Shown: piece after piece, positions 5,139 to 5,732 of the stretch
Layout: every line of letters begins with the position of its first letter
How positions within the stretch are numbered: position 1 is the first letter of the stretch
Assembly (NCBI GenBank): GCA_023431285.1
Contig: JAEYXN010000123.1
Coordinates: 1-5,732 of the forward strand
Reading direction: 5' to 3'
Length of the DNA stretch: 5,732 bases
Source of the DNA: Bacteroidota bacterium
Lineage (GTDB): Bacteria; Bacteroidota; Bacteroidia; Cytophagales; Cyclobacteriaceae
The notes under the pieces: generated by a model
What the model was told of the DNA's origin: nothing
What the model saw: the letters and a program-made list of their open reading frames with translations, nothing else
The model's database searches: none
Program-made: the position numbers and the translations under genes

Positions 5139-5555
5139 ATGTCATCCGGTGTGGAAACAAATGGCTCACATAGAAAGATCTGCTTGCTCGTCGACGACGA
5201 TATCGACGATCATGAGATCTTTTCGCTTGCACTGGAACAGGCGGACCGCCCGGTGACTTTGATTCGTGCGTACGATGGCGTGGAAGCGCTGGCGCATCTG
5301 CGAAGTGAGGACACCTTGCCCGACTTCATTTTCCTGGACCTTAATATGCCCAGGATGAACGGCAAGCAATGCCTGGAGCATCTTAAAAACGATGAGGAGC
5401 TGAAAGATATTCCTGTAGTGATCTATTCAACCTCTTCTGAAATAAAGGATCTTTTGGACGCCCAGCGGCTCGGAGCATCCGCTTTTATCGTAAAATCAGC
5501 AAGTGTTCAGGAACTTACGATGGCATTGCAGGATTTCTTTGAGTGTGGGGAATAG
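5139..5555 (+). CDS. Single-domain (CheY-like) response regulator
   Basis: A 138-residue protein made only of a receiver domain (about 12-135) with no DNA-binding or enzymatic output domain. The acidic pocket is D19-D20-D21, the phosphorylation site is D67 (FLDLNMPRMNG), the switch residue is S97 (VVIYSTS) and the conserved lysine is K119. The lysine is followed by Ser instead of the usual Pro. The DLNMPRMNG stretch is typical of stand-alone receivers that pass phosphate between a sensor kinase and another protein. The ATG at 5139 is preferred to a TTG at 5133, which lies inside the predicted -7 promoter box. No kinase gene is in the window, so its partner is unknown. It is followed, 100 bases later, by another receiver-domain gene in the same direction. 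Confidence 0.95.
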   Translation: MSSGVETNGSHRKICLLVDDDIDDHEIFSLALEQADRPVTLIRAYDGVEALAHLRSEDTLPDFIFLDLNMPRMNGKQCLEHLKNDEELKDIPVVIYSTSSEIKDLLDAQRLGASAFIVKSASVQELTMALQDFFECGE

Positions 5556-5655
5556 CCGTTTGTGCACTTTAATCATCAAACTTTCAAGTATTTGGGCAAA
5601 ACTATCCGGGCGGATGGTGGTATATCCTTTTGTCTGAGCCTCTTAAATAGAACTT

Positions 5656-5732
5656 ATGAGACCACGAATTTTGATTGCAGAGGATGATGCTTCTATCCAG
5701 AAGATGTTCATGATCATCCTCAGCCGGGAAGG
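5656..5732 (+). CDS. Response regulator receiver-domain protein, N-terminal fragment
   Basis: The first 25 codons run off the right edge. The translation MRPRILIAEDDASIQKMFMI is the typical first strand of a receiver domain, with acidic pocket residues E9, D10 and D11 followed by the first helix. The ATG at 5656 has an A/T-rich leader (TTAAATAGAACTT). Whether it is another stand-alone receiver or carries an output or kinase domain cannot be seen. The 100-base gap before it holds no clear promoter: TCCTTTTG (5625-5632) is a one-mismatch -7 box with no -33 partner at the right distance. Confidence 0.82.
   Translation, partial: MRPRILIAEDDASIQKMFMIILSRE

Noticed and set aside
1..5732. Search for a defence system, mobile element, CRISPR array or new multi-gene system
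   Set aside because: I found no transposase, integrase, nuclease, helicase, toxin-antitoxin pair, direct-repeat array or compositional break. The genes look like ordinary Bacteroidota envelope and signalling genes.

Overview
The window looks like chromosomal DNA from a Bacteroidota bacterium, probably of the Cytophagales/Chitinophagales kind (inference). Four things support this. The exported proteins have signal peptides that end in A-Q or G-Q. DUF2911 and DUF4421 family proteins are present. Shine-Dalgarno sequences are lacking and start codons sit in A-rich leaders. Two perfect copies of the Bacteroidota -7 promoter box TAnnTTTG lie directly in front of start codons. The base composition is balanced and looks uniform. 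I see no mobile element, tRNA, rRNA, CRISPR array or integration scar.

Layout: bases 1-1080 hold three plus-strand genes: the 3' part of a DUF2911 protein and two small proteins of unknown function (74 and 79 aa). They end at a hairpin with T-runs on both strands (1081-1107), which also serves the convergent minus-strand gene for an exported FKBP-type peptidyl-prolyl isomerase (1114-1869). A 308-base divergent intergenic region follows (1870-2177). Next comes a plus-strand run: a small exported, apparently disordered protein (2178-2528), and 11 bases later a membrane-anchored short-chain dehydrogenase/reductase (2540-3568). After these come a small exported protein with a PepSY-like tail (3606-3974), an intrinsic terminator, and a DUF4421 outer-membrane beta-barrel protein (4031-5089). 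The window closes with a single-domain response regulator (5139-5555) and the start of a second receiver-domain protein (5656 to the edge).

Most of the genes concern the cell envelope: a periplasmic folding helper, two small secreted proteins, an outer-membrane barrel and a membrane-tethered reductase. Two receiver-domain genes follow. Apart from the 11-base gap between the 2178 and 2540 genes there is little sign of one functional operon, and I cannot assemble a coherent new system from these parts. The points most worth a second look are regulatory: a promoter overlapping the start of the response regulator gene (predicted leaderless mRNA), a similar near-leaderless arrangement at 3606, and a terminator hairpin that ends three bases before the DUF4421 start codon. 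There is also a possible shared sequence motif in the two small secreted proteins on either side of the reductase.
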